Position numbers and translations under genes: made by a program
Notes under the pieces: generated by a model
Databases searched by the model: none
What the model saw: the letters and a program-made list of their open reading frames with translations, nothing else
What the model was told of the DNA's origin: nothing
From: Oscillospiraceae bacterium
Lineage (GTDB): Bacteria > Bacillota > Clostridia > Oscillospirales > Oscillospiraceae
NCBI GenBank assembly: GCA_016282135.1
Contig: JAEEKA010000098.1
Location: 1-64,000, forward strand
DNA: 64,000 bases
Direction: 5' to 3'
In this document: one piece after another, positions 44,849-54,058 of the stretch
How the letters are laid out: every line of letters begins with the position of its first letter
Numbering within the stretch: position 1 is the stretch's first letter

Positions 44849-47800
44849 TTATCCCTCACCGCGCCACTGGTTCAGGGTGTGGCGGAACAGGAACATCGCC
44901 GCCATGGCCCGGGTACAGGATGCCGTGGGGCTGAAGTTCGTGGCCGAAGTACCGGCAGTGATCCCCCCATCCACCGCCCAGTGAACCGCCTTGGTATACC
45001 AGGCGTTGGCAGGCACGTCCACAAAGGGAAGCTCCGTGCTCTCCGGCTCCGGCGAGCCGCAGTCACGCCAAAGCAGGGTCACAACCTGCGCGCGGGTACA
45101 GGGGATGCCCGGGCCGAACTCCGTGTCAGACACGCCGCTGGTGACGCCGGCCTCCAGCGCCCAGATCACGGCCTTCCGATACCATGCCTTGGCAGGCACG
45201 TCCTCAAAGGCACATTCATTGCTCTCCGGCTCCGGGGAGCCGTTCAGCCGCCAGAGGAAGGTGATAAACTCCGCTCTGGAAAGGGTCCGGTTCGGGGTGA
45301 AGGTGTCCTCGGAGGTGCCAGCGGTGATTCCCATGCTCACGGCAAAGAGCACGGCCTCCCGATACCAGGCGTTCTCCGGCACATCCGCAAAGGGGTTATC
45401 CGCCCAGCCAAAGCCCCAGAAGTCGGCGCTGTAGAATTCCCTCGGTCTTCCATCCTCCGTTTGATTCAAAAGGATTTCATAGGAGCTTCCCCGGGGGAAG
45501 TCGATCCGCAGGGCTTCGCCGTGCTCTCCGGCCCCGTCCACCTCGATCAGGGAAACAATGCCTTCTCTGGCCCAGCTCAGCTCCAGACGCTCCTGCTCTG
45601 CCGGGACCCGGACCTTCACATAGTCATGCTCTGCGGCATGCCAGATATGGACGTCCTCGTCAGGGATCTCAGCGGGCAGCTGCACCGGAACCCGTCCGCC
45701 CAGCATCAGCTCCACCATAACGGGCTTGTTCACAGTAGTATCAAAATTCCAGAACGCCTCATCTTCATGGCTCCAGAAGATGTGAATGATGACCGGCTGA
45801 TCGTTAACGGGTGTAAAGGACAGCACGTCGTCTTCGAAAGTGACGAAATCCGATACTGCCTGACCGTCCACCACCACAGGGCCCTCAAACCATTCCCCAA
45901 GAGCGCCCTCCAGGGGGAATTCCATGTAAATGCTGGGACTGTAGCCCTCCCATTCCGGCAGATCCCACATGGTGGGGCGGTCTGCAAAATAGGAAACACT
46001 GTGCGCGGGATCCAGACGGAGATAGACTGTGCCGAAGCTCAGGCTGCCCTCCCCGTCATCCATGGCAAAGGACGGGCTTTCATTGTCGTAGTTCACATAG
46101 TAGCGTTCCAGATCGTAGTCAGTGCTGTTCTCCACCGGAGGCGGCGCCTCATTCAGGCCAAAGTAGACATTGCCCTCGGAGCCCCGCCAGTTGATCCAAA
46201 GCTGGCAGCGGCTGTCCTCAAAGAAGTCGAACTCCACTTCATACCAGGTTACGGGGACTTCCCTGTCATCCATCATTTCGGTCTGATCCAGCGCCAGCGT
46301 AAAGCTGTGGGGCTGGGTCTGATCCACCTGCTGGTGCTCCCACCACTCGCCGTCTGTGGAGCGGACGCAGTAGCGGACCTCCCGCACGCCGTATTCCTCT
46401 GCCCAGGTAAAGGTGACGTCCTTGGTGTCCAGCGGAAGTCGAATTCGAGCCTTGCCGCCGTCCTCATGGACCATGAAATTCCCCTCTTCCACTCCGTCGG
46501 GAACCGGAATCTCCCCCCGGTTCCACCAACGGTATTCCACGATCACCGGGTACTCGTCGGTGCCCTGGAAGCCGTCGAAGTCCGCGTCGGCCTGGGTCCA
46601 GTAGACATGGAGGATCAAATCGCTGCTGGAATTGGGCTGGAGCGTGAGAATCCCGTCCTCGTAGGTAACGCCCTGGGCCGCGCCGTTCTCCGTGACCTCT
46701 CCGTTCCAGAAGATGGGCCCCATGCACCAGCTGCTCGCCGCGTAGACACCTACGATTCGCTTCTCCTCCTGCACGGGAGAATCCACGAATTGGATGGGAT
46801 GGTTTTCCCCGTTGTCAAAGGCTTCAAAGTCCAGGACCTTGCTGCCGTCAAAGAGCAGATGAATGGGCTGGAACTGGCCGTCCGGCTTGAAGCAGAAGCT
46901 GTTTTCAAAGCCGAATCCAAGATAGTGCGCCGGGTCGGCCACGGGAATATCATCTCCCAGCGCCCAGAAGATACTGCCCTTACCCTGATCGTAGAAGGCG
47001 ACGCCTCTGGCCTCTCCGCCGCCCTCAAATTCAAACTGGATGCTGTACCAGTCTCTCGGGTCGCCGTTGTCCCAGGTCTGGTTGAGCAGGAGGGTGTAGC
47101 TGTTGCCCTCGGGATGAATGCCGTTCAGCCAATCGCCGTTCTCTCCCAGACCCTCCACGTTGATCTGCCGAAGCTCGTCGCTCTCGCCCCAGGTGAAAGT
47201 CACGCTCTCGGTCTCGAAGGGAACGCGAATTCTGGCCCGGTTCTCCTGAACAATGCGGTTTTCCTCGGCAATGTCCTCCGGCAAACTGACAGTACCGTCG
47301 CCCCACCAATCGAGCTGCACCACCACGGGAGCTTCTTCGGTGCCGTGGAAGGAATCAAAGATCATGTCCTCCTCGGTCCACCAGATATTGATCTCAAAAT
47401 CGCTGTTGTTGGCGGGCGTAAAGCTCAGGATCTGCTCCGCGAAGACGAAGCCCTTTTCCGTGCCCAGATCCGTGAGGCTGCCGTCCAGTAGGACATAGCC
47501 CTCCCAGCCGTTGGTGCGCACCCCTGCGTTGAGGCTGCGCCCGGAAACCTCGTCAGCATCCCGGAAGCGAATTTCTCCCTGCTGATCCCAGGCTTCCCAG
47601 TCCAGGGCGTGGGCCTCATCCAACAGCAGGTGAACCGTCTGAGGCTGGTCCTCCAAGAGGAAGCAAAGCTCCCCTTCTTCGCCCCGGAACATGTAATCTT
47701 CCGGGCTGTATTCCGGCAGTTCGTCCTCAAGCGCCCGGAACACGGAGCCTCTGTTCTCGTCGTATTCAACCCGCAGCCTGCCATCGCGGCCCATGCTGTC

Positions 47801-49411
47801 TTCTTCGAATTCAAACTGGATGTTGTACCAGTCTCTCGGGTCGCCGTTGTCCCAGGTTTGATCGAGCTGGAGGGTATAGCTGTTCCCCTCGGGCTGGATT
47901 CCGTTCAGCCAATCGCCGTTCTCTCCCAGGCCCTCCACGTTGATCTGCCGCAGTTCGCTGCTTTCGTCCCAGGCAAAAGTCAGATTCTGCATGTCAGCGG
48001 GAAGTCGGACCCGCATCCGTCCCTCCCGGATCATTGCGTCTTCTTCGGGGATTTGGTCCACCAGGGTCACAGCGCCGCCGCCCCACCAACTGGCCTCCAC
48101 CAGAATCGGCTTTTCCTCGGTGCGGTCAAAGCAAGAGAAATCATAGTCGTCCCGAGTCCAGAAGACTTCAAAGTCCACGCCGAAGCCGGAGGGAGGCGTG
48201 AAGCTCAGTACGTTGTCCGCAAAGCTGACACCTTCCGTCGGCTCCCCGGAATCCACCAACAGATCCTCGTGCCAGCCGTCGATGCTGTTATAGCGGGCCA
48301 CCACAAAAATGGTTTTGTTGTCGCCCTGCCAGGGCTCCGCAAATTTTACCTCCGGCTCCTCCTGATTCCAGGCATCCCAGTCGATGCCCTTGCTCGTGTC
48401 AATCAGCAGCCGGATGGTCTCCGGCCCGTTCTCGCCCCGGAAGCTGATATTGTCGGGCCAGTTTTCCCGGCCTTCGCCCTGGCGGGGCAGGAAGTCGGCC
48501 GCCGTGTCGGTGGGAACGCCGTCTCCCACAGTCTGGAAGACCAGGCCGCCGCCCATGTCGTAGTTGGCACCGAAGAGATAGTTCCAGTCTCTGTCAAAAT
48601 CAAAGTTCAGGCAGTAACAGCTCATGTCCGGAATATCCAGGTACAGAGTAAAGCTGTTTTCGGCAACGTCGAAGAGGTCTCCCCACTGACCGTCATGCAG
48701 AACGTTGTCTCCCCAAAAATGCCGCAGGAAGCCGTCCCAAGTCAGGGTGAGACTCTGAGCGTCGTCAGGCAGGATGACCTTGCGTCGGCTGCGCTCCGGC
48801 TGGATGAGATCCCGGATTACGCTGGCCTCCTCTGCCAGGGCGGGCGGTTCGCCGCCATTCCAGTAGTAATCCAGCATGACTTCGCCCTCCGCCGGGCCGA
48901 AACACATGTAATCGTAATCGGAGTCGGTCCAGAAGACGTCCACATCAACGGAGCCTCTGGCGTCCGCGGGCTTGAAGCTGAGGATATTATCTTCAAAGGT
49001 ATAGCCCTCTTGTGCCGCGGCGCCCCTGTCCACAACCAGCTCGTCGTACCAGCCATTCTCAATTTCGTAACGCACGCGGACATAGAGATTTCGATCCGCG
49101 GCCTCTTCGGGGTCCATAAACACCAGCTCCTGGTCGTTCTCCCAGCGTCCCCGGTCCACCGCCCTGGTAGGGTCGACCCAGATGTGAATCTGCGTGGTGC
49201 TGTTCACGGAAACCGGCTCGCCGTCGAACCAGAAATCGTCCACGGTTTCTGTGGGGGTGTAGTTTCCCTTGGCCCAGAACACACAGCCAAAGTTGGTATC
49301 GTAATGAATCCAAAACTCATTCGTTCCCGCCGCCCATGCGATGGGTACCGCCGGAAGCAGGGAGACCAGCATACAGAGCGTCAATCCCAGCGCCATCAGC
49401 TTGCGTTTCAT
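44849..49411 (-). CDS. Secreted five-repeat surface protein with three SLH domains
   Basis: A 1520-residue exported protein. Residues 1-27 are a signal peptide (MKRKLMALGLTLCMLVSLLP...WA). Five tandem units of roughly 250-270 residues follow (about 28-275, 276-540, 541-800, 801-1055, 1056-1325). Each opens with G-(S/N/L)-V-(F/Y)-x-A-L, has an I/LRLLID or HLLLD strand, an ILSFTP-like strand, an FWT--D-D-F-F segment and closes with D-WY-IQFEFE. The unit is very acidic and aromatic. Three SLH domains end the protein (FADVPENAWYREAV, FEDVPAKAWYRKAV, FVDVPANAWYTKAV), which bind pyruvylated cell-wall polymer. No catalytic motif is visible; the units may bind glycans or partners. SD AAGGAGGT and an extended -10 box lie upstream. 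Confidence 0.88.
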   Translation of the reverse strand: MKRKLMALGLTLCMLVSLLPAVPIAWAAGTNEFWIHYDTNFGCVFWAKGNYTPTETVDDFWFDGEPVSVNSTTQIHIWVDPTRAVDRGRWENDQELVFMDPEEAADRNLYVRVRYEIENGWYDELVVDRGAAAQEGYTFEDNILSFKPADARGSVDVDVFWTDSDYDYMCFGPAEGEVMLDYYWNGGEPPALAEEASVIRDLIQPERSRRKVILPDDAQSLTLTWDGFLRHFWGDNVLHDGQWGDLFDVAENSFTLYLDIPDMSCYCLNFDFDRDWNYLFGANYDMGGGLVFQTVGDGVPTDTAADFLPRQGEGRENWPDNISFRGENGPETIRLLIDTSKGIDWDAWNQEEPEVKFAEPWQGDNKTIFVVARYNSIDGWHEDLLVDSGEPTEGVSFADNVLSFTPPSGFGVDFEVFWTRDDYDFSCFDRTEEKPILVEASWWGGGAVTLVDQIPEEDAMIREGRMRVRLPADMQNLTFAWDESSELRQINVEGLGENGDWLNGIQPEGNSYTLQLDQTWDNGDPRDWYNIQFEFEEDSMGRDGRLRVEYDENRGSVFRALEDELPEYSPEDYMFRGEEGELCFLLEDQPQTVHLLLDEAHALDWEAWDQQGEIRFRDADEVSGRSLNAGVRTNGWEGYVLLDGSLTDLGTEKGFVFAEQILSFTPANNSDFEINIWWTEEDMIFDSFHGTEEAPVVVQLDWWGDGTVSLPEDIAEENRIVQENRARIRVPFETESVTFTWGESDELRQINVEGLGENGDWLNGIHPEGNSYTLLLNQTWDNGDPRDWYSIQFEFEGGGEARGVAFYDQGKGSIFWALGDDIPVADPAHYLGFGFENSFCFKPDGQFQPIHLLFDGSKVLDFEAFDNGENHPIQFVDSPVQEEKRIVGVYAASSWCMGPIFWNGEVTENGAAQGVTYEDGILTLQPNSSSDLILHVYWTQADADFDGFQGTDEYPVIVEYRWWNRGEIPVPDGVEEGNFMVHEDGGKARIRLPLDTKDVTFTWAEEYGVREVRYCVRSTDGEWWEHQQVDQTQPHSFTLALDQTEMMDDREVPVTWYEVEFDFFEDSRCQLWINWRGSEGNVYFGLNEAPPPVENSTDYDLERYYVNYDNESPSFAMDDGEGSLSFGTVYLRLDPAHSVSYFADRPTMWDLPEWEGYSPSIYMEFPLEGALGEWFEGPVVVDGQAVSDFVTFEDDVLSFTPVNDQPVIIHIFWSHEDEAFWNFDTTVNKPVMVELMLGGRVPVQLPAEIPDEDVHIWHAAEHDYVKVRVPAEQERLELSWAREGIVSLIEVDGAGEHGEALRIDFPRGSSYEILLNQTEDGRPREFYSADFWGFGWADNPFADVPENAWYREAVLFAVSMGITAGTSEDTFTPNRTLSRAEFITFLWRLNGSPEPESNECAFEDVPAKAWYRKAVIWALEAGVTSGVSDTEFGPGIPCTRAQVVTLLWRDCGSPEPESTELPFVDVPANAWYTKAVHWAVDGGITAGTSATNFSPTASCTRAMAAMFLFRHTLNQWRGEG
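47041..47971. repeat. Near-identical DNA copies within the repeat surface gene
   Basis: About 130 bases at 47041-47190 and 47822-47971 are far more alike than the rest of the repeat units; both encode LRQINVEGLGENGDWLNGI and the NQTWDNGDPRDWY-type end. This suggests recent exchange between units 2 and 3. Confidence 0.75.
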
Positions 49412-49565
49412 AATTATTTACCTCCTTACTTATTTGCATTTTTGCACTTTTCTTTTATATTGTATCAGATTTCTGCCGGAAAGTACAGCCTTTATTGTGA
49501 AGATTTGGATAAATATCGATATTTTTCTCTTTTTATCAGTTTTTTTCTTTTTGTACGGAATCTGC

Positions 49566-49594
49566 TTGCGAAATACGAGAGAATATAGTATAAT
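49566..49594 (+). promoter_or_regulatory. Promoter of the zinc-ribbon SLH gene
   Basis: TTGCGA (49566-49571) and TATAAT (49589-49594), 17-base spacer, in the AT-rich divergent region; AAGGAGG follows before the ATG. Confidence 0.75.
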
Positions 49595-49624
49595 TAATTG
49601 CAAGTTCGGATAAGGAGGGATACT

Positions 49625-51268
49625 ATGCCGAGATTTTGTTCCAACTGCGGAAATCCGCTTCCCGACATCGGTAAATTCTGCCCCAAATGCGGCCAGCCCA
49701 TCGCCGACGATCCCGTTCTCCAGCCCGAGGCGCCGTCGGGACAGCCGGAGCAATTTCAAAACCAATACTCCTATCAGTTTAATCCTCCCCAGCCCCAGAA
49801 TCAGAACTGGCAGCAGCCCCAGAGTCAGCACTGGGAGCAAGCTCAAGGTCAAAATTGGCAGCCTTCGGCGGCTGTGAGTCAGCCTGCGGAGACGAAGAAA
49901 AAAAGCAAAGCCGGTCTGATTATCGGCCTGATTGCCCTGCTGCTGGCGGCGCTGGCCGCCGTGGCCTGCTTTGTATGGCCCGGCTTCCTCAAAAAGGACG
50001 ACAGCGCTCCTTCAGAAACGCTTTCCAGCTCCACCGCGCCGGTTACAGAGCCTACACCCACCGCGTCAAAGGAAACGGCCGCTCTTACCACCGCTCCCAC
50101 CACGGAGCCGCAGCCGACCGTGCCTGCCACAACGGAAGCGCCAACCGCGGAACCCACCACGACGGAGCCCCCGGTCACCGAGCCGGTCAATCCCTTCCTG
50201 GATGTGATCGAGGACGATCCCTGTTATGAGGAATACCTCTGGGCGCATGCACATGGAGTCGTTGAGGGTGAACTGCTGGAGGGGGATAGAATTCTAACCA
50301 GAGCTGAGACCCTATCGATGCTTTGGAACGCCTTTGACCGACCGGCCGCGGCGCAAAATGATATGCCCTTTGGGGACGTGTACGCTTCTGCCGACTATTA
50401 TTCCGCCGTTCTCTGGGCTGTCCACGCCCATCTGGTATCCGTACCCGAGGATGGAGCCTTCAAGCCTAACGACGAGATGACCCGGGACCAGGCCGCCACG
50501 ATTCTCTGCAGCGCCGTGGGCGGCGACGGGACCGGCAAGCCCAAGGCCTATTTGGACGTGGGCTCCAAAAAATACTACTACAACGCCGTCAACTGGGGCT
50601 GCGCCGCCGGCGTTCTGGAGCGGTACTATGATTTCAGCTTCCGCCCCTCTGATCCCCTGCTGCGGGCAGATTTTGCCTGCTGGCTTGCCCGGGCAATGGA
50701 GCCGGAGCTGGCACTGGATCCCGCTATCCCGGAGGGCGATGATTTCGATTATTACGGCGTTGAGGTCAACCTGCATCCCCACGGTGTGGCATACTTCAAT
50801 GCCCAGACCAAGGAGGACCAATCCATAACCAAGAAGTTAAAGGTCACATCGGAATCCTATGAGAGCTTCCAGCAGGCGGACGGCTTCGAGGCGAAGAGCG
50901 GTTACGAATGGAAAAAGGGCGTTTTTCTGATTGATTTCGGCGAAGCCGATGCCAACTCCTATTCCTACCATCTCCGCGCTACTGTCTGCGACTCCTATTA
51001 CGCGGATCTGTTCGAAGCCAACCGGTCCTACAATGAAGATGATTCTGAGTACTCGTGGGTCATCTTCAACGGTGAGCCTTGGAAAATCTACGTTTCTCAC
51101 TTAGAAACTGAACGGATTGAGGGCGCCCTCTTCCGCGTCAGTTACGTGGTCCAGGTTCCTGTGGGCTACGACGGTTTGGTCGTCCGCATCAGCGACGCAG
51201 AAAACGGCTCCACTAACTATTACGAGAGCTTCGACCCCGCGAACTTCGTCATCTTCCGGTTCGAATGA
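49625..51268 (+). CDS. Zinc-ribbon, single-pass membrane protein with SLH-like repeats
   Basis: A 547-residue protein. Residues 1-25 form a zinc ribbon (FCSNCGNPLPDIGKFCPKCG), followed by a Gln/Asn/Pro-rich linker, one membrane helix (about 96-118), and a long Thr/Pro/Glu linker (130-188). Residues 189-355 carry three SLH-like units (NPFLDVIEDDPCYEEYLWAH, YYSAVLWAVHAHLV, YLDVGSKKYYYNAVNWG). The last 190 residues are a beta-rich domain. The topology places the zinc ribbon inside and the SLH units outside. The ATG at 49625 has AAGGAGGG upstream. No enzyme motif is seen. Divergent from the five-repeat SLH protein. Confidence 0.82.
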   Translation: MPRFCSNCGNPLPDIGKFCPKCGQPIADDPVLQPEAPSGQPEQFQNQYSYQFNPPQPQNQNWQQPQSQHWEQAQGQNWQPSAAVSQPAETKKKSKAGLIIGLIALLLAALAAVACFVWPGFLKKDDSAPSETLSSSTAPVTEPTPTASKETAALTTAPTTEPQPTVPATTEAPTAEPTTTEPPVTEPVNPFLDVIEDDPCYEEYLWAHAHGVVEGELLEGDRILTRAETLSMLWNAFDRPAAAQNDMPFGDVYASADYYSAVLWAVHAHLVSVPEDGAFKPNDEMTRDQAATILCSAVGGDGTGKPKAYLDVGSKKYYYNAVNWGCAAGVLERYYDFSFRPSDPLLRADFACWLARAMEPELALDPAIPEGDDFDYYGVEVNLHPHGVAYFNAQTKEDQSITKKLKVTSESYESFQQADGFEAKSGYEWKKGVFLIDFGEADANSYSYHLRATVCDSYYADLFEANRSYNEDDSEYSWVIFNGEPWKIYVSHLETERIEGALFRVSYVVQVPVGYDGLVVRISDAENGSTNYYESFDPANFVIFRFE

Positions 51269-51283
51269 TCGGTTTCACAATCG

Positions 51284-51314
51284 GTTCGGGGCTGTCCCCT
51301 GGACAGTCCCGAAC
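51284..51314 (+). terminator. Terminator after the zinc-ribbon SLH gene
   Basis: A 14-bp stem with one G-U pair (51284-51297 with 51301-51314) followed by five T. Confidence 0.85.
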
Positions 51315-51352
51315 TTTTTCCTGCGCAAAACTTCAATTTTGGAGAAAAGCGA

Positions 51353-52792
51353 ATGGTTTTCAGTTCTCTGGTGTTTCTCACCGTCTTTTTGCCTGCCACC
51401 ATCCTGCTGTACTATGCGATTCCATCAATCTGGTGGAAAAACTGCCTGCTGGTAGTGTGCAGCCTCATTTTCTACGCATGGGGTGAACCGAAATACGTTT
51501 TTTTGATGTTTGCCTCCATCGTAGTCAACTACAGCTTCGGTCTGCTGATCCACCGCAGCCGCCGGATCGGCCTGCGTAAGGGGCTTCTGACGCTGGCTGT
51601 TCTGTTCAACCTGGGACTGCTGCTGTACTTCAAATACTTCGGATTTCTGGGAAAGATTCTGACCCTGATCCTTGCCCGGGAAGTCACCCTGCGGGAGGTG
51701 GCTCTGCCCATCGGCATTTCCTTTTTCACCTTTCAGGGCCTGTCCTATGTGATTGACGTCTTCCGGGAAAAGCCGGAAAGCCCCGAAACCTGGGTCGTCC
51801 AGCAGAACTTTATCGATCTGGCGCTCTATATTTCCATGTTCCCCCAGTTGATTGCCGGCCCCATTGTGCGGTATCACGACATTCAGCCCTATCTCCGGGG
51901 TCGGAAACACAGCGCGTCTCAGTTCGCCCGGGGTGTAGAGCTTTTCATTTGGGGCCTGTCCAAAAAGGTGCTGATCGCAAATCTGCTGGGGCAGACGGTG
52001 GATTTGATTCTGATTGAAAATGTGGACATGATTGACGCCCCTATCGCATGGCTTGGCGCGATCTGCTACAGCCTTCAGCTCTTTTTTGACTTCGCCGGCT
52101 ACTCCCAGATGGCAATTGGCCTGGGAAAAATGTTCGGCTTTGAGTTCCAGGAGAACTTCAATTATCCCTATATCTCCACCAGCATCACCGAATTTTGGCG
52201 GCGTTGGCACATTTCCCTGTCCCAATGGTTCCGGGACTATCTCTACATCCCATTGGGCGGCAGCCGGAAGGGTAATGTTTATGTAAACCTGTCCATTGTA
52301 TTTCTCGCCACCGGCCTTTGGCACGGCGCTGCCTTCGGCTTCCTGGTATGGGGCCTTTGGCACGGCTTCTTCATTTTGGCGGAGCGTTTCTTCAAACGGC
52401 ATCCTCTGAAAAAGCTGCGGATGCCTCATGCTGTCGGGTGGCTTTACACCATGCTGGTGGCGGTGCTGGGTTGGTGTCTGTTCCGCATTGTGAGTCTGCG
52501 GGACAGTCTCCACTTCTTCTCCGTTCTCTTTGGGCTCTCGAAGCCGGGCTTTGTCCGCTTCAACCTTGCCTGGTATCTGGATCTTCGCACGCTAACCGTG
52601 CTGATAATCGGAATACTCCTCTGCGTACCCTGGAAGGCGTTGCTCAGCCGGAAGCTTCCCCGGCTGTCCGCCGCAGCGGAGGGAACAGCCGCCCTCATCG
52701 GCAGGCGGATTCTTGCCATTGGATTGCTGGCGCTCTGCTTCCTCTTTATCTCCAACAGCACCTACAACCCCTTCATCTACTTCCGATTCTGA
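51353..52792 (+). CDS. MBOAT-family O-acyltransferase (AlgI/DltB-like)
   Basis: A 479-residue membrane protein with about ten helices. MBOAT marks: FFTFQGLSYVIDVFRE near 124, the YISTSITEFWRRWHISLSQW region near 269, and the catalytic histidine in TGLWHGAAFGFLVWGLWHG near 322. AlgI-type members pass acetyl groups across the membrane to polysaccharides. The next gene is an AlgJ/AlgX-like partner. SD GGAG lies eight bases before the ATG. Confidence 0.93.
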   Translation: MVFSSLVFLTVFLPATILLYYAIPSIWWKNCLLVVCSLIFYAWGEPKYVFLMFASIVVNYSFGLLIHRSRRIGLRKGLLTLAVLFNLGLLLYFKYFGFLGKILTLILAREVTLREVALPIGISFFTFQGLSYVIDVFREKPESPETWVVQQNFIDLALYISMFPQLIAGPIVRYHDIQPYLRGRKHSASQFARGVELFIWGLSKKVLIANLLGQTVDLILIENVDMIDAPIAWLGAICYSLQLFFDFAGYSQMAIGLGKMFGFEFQENFNYPYISTSITEFWRRWHISLSQWFRDYLYIPLGGSRKGNVYVNLSIVFLATGLWHGAAFGFLVWGLWHGFFILAERFFKRHPLKKLRMPHAVGWLYTMLVAVLGWCLFRIVSLRDSLHFFSVLFGLSKPGFVRFNLAWYLDLRTLTVLIIGILLCVPWKALLSRKLPRLSAAAEGTAALIGRRILAIGLLALCFLFISNSTYNPFIYFRF

Positions 52793-52806
52793 AAAGGGGG
52801 CGCATC

Positions 52807-53922
52807 ATGAAAAAGCGATTGGATTTCTTCTTCTGTCTCCTCTTTGTGGTCCTGCTGGCCCTTCCCTTCGCGCTTTCTAATTTCAAGAAGAATCAGGTCT
52901 CCGAGCTGGACAACACCTACCTGCCGGAGATTGACTGGTCGGAGCAGGTCACCGCCCGGGAGCGGATCGGCCAGTTGGAAAACTACCTGAACATGCGCAT
53001 CGGCCTGCGGAGCCTGGCCCTGGACGGCTATGTGCGGCTCAACGACAGTCTCTTCGGCCTGATGGACCACCCCACCTACATGTACGGCAAGGAGGGGCAT
53101 GTCTTCTATAAGACTGCCAACTACCTGCTGGACTATCAGCACCTGAACCTGGATCAGCCCTGGGCGGAGCATTTTACCGGCTGGATGCAAAGCTTCAGCG
53201 ATATGGCGCATGCCCAAGGCGCAGAGTTCTATTATCTGCTGATTCCCGACAAGAAAACCGTGTATTCGGAATATTTTCCCAGCGGCTTCAACGTCCTGGG
53301 CGAGCTTTCCCGCACCGATCAGATTCTGGCGGAACTGAGAAAGACCGACGTAAACTGGTTCTACTGTCTGGACCTGCTGCTGGAGGAAAAAAAGACGATA
53401 CCCGTGGCCAACGTCAAATATGACGCCGGCCACTGGAACGAAAACGGCGCCTTTGCGGTACTGCGGGCCCAGATCGACCGAATGCGGGAGCGCTTTCCCG
53501 AGATACCGCCGCTTATGCAGGAGGAATTTGACATCGACACCGAACACATGGACTCCCTGCAGACCTCACACTTCCCCATCGACGAAGACGTGCCCCGCTA
53601 TACCCGGAGGGAGACCACCGCGAAAGAAGACAGCGCCTGGCTGAAGAAGCATCTTACCGCCTCAGAGCGGGAAAACTACTGTACCCACTACGTGGATCCC
53701 GAACACCCGGAGCTGCCGACGCTGCTGGTGATTCACGACAGCTATCTGATGCACGAGGAGAAATTTTTCCTGGGCCATTTCAGCGAGGTCACCTTCCTGC
53801 ACCGCTACAACCTTACCGGCCCGCACGTCTTTGCCCGGTATCTGGAGACCATCCAGCCGGACATCGTGCTCTATGAAAACCCGGAACGCAGCTTTGAAAT
53901 TCGATTTGATCCGAATCAATAG
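52807..53922 (+). CDS. AlgJ/AlgX-like polysaccharide acetylation protein
   Basis: A 371-residue protein with one N-terminal membrane anchor and an outer SGNH-like domain. Seen are the family features GKEGHVFYK near 97, LLIPDKKTVYSEYFP near 142, the GHWNENGAFAV element near 206 (Asp/His pair) and VIHDSYLM near 310 that places the nucleophile serine. It probably receives acetyl groups from the MBOAT protein and transfers them to an exported glycan. The ATG at 52807 has AAAGGGGG upstream, 14 bases after the MBOAT gene. An upstream open frame overlaps that gene and is not used. Confidence 0.88.
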   Translation: MKKRLDFFFCLLFVVLLALPFALSNFKKNQVSELDNTYLPEIDWSEQVTARERIGQLENYLNMRIGLRSLALDGYVRLNDSLFGLMDHPTYMYGKEGHVFYKTANYLLDYQHLNLDQPWAEHFTGWMQSFSDMAHAQGAEFYYLLIPDKKTVYSEYFPSGFNVLGELSRTDQILAELRKTDVNWFYCLDLLLEEKKTIPVANVKYDAGHWNENGAFAVLRAQIDRMRERFPEIPPLMQEEFDIDTEHMDSLQTSHFPIDEDVPRYTRRETTAKEDSAWLKKHLTASERENYCTHYVDPEHPELPTLLVIHDSYLMHEEKFFLGHFSEVTFLHRYNLTGPHVFARYLETIQPDIVLYENPERSFEIRFDPNQ

Positions 53923-53959
53923 GTACTTCCGGTGGTATTAATCTTCCCGATTACAAAAA

Positions 53960-54003
53960 CGAGCAACCCCATGCCGGTGTGTACATCGACATGGGGTTGC
54001 TCG
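53960..54003 (-). terminator. Terminator between the acetylation gene and the Na/Pi transporter
   Basis: Perfect 14-bp stem (53960-53973 with 53990-54003), the 16-base loop can pair further. The minus strand side ends in TTTTTG, so it serves mainly the Na/Pi gene. Confidence 0.75.
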
Positions 54004-54058
54004 CGAAATCATACCGTTCTCCAAAGAAACGTTTAAACGGTTTTCTGGAATTATGGTA

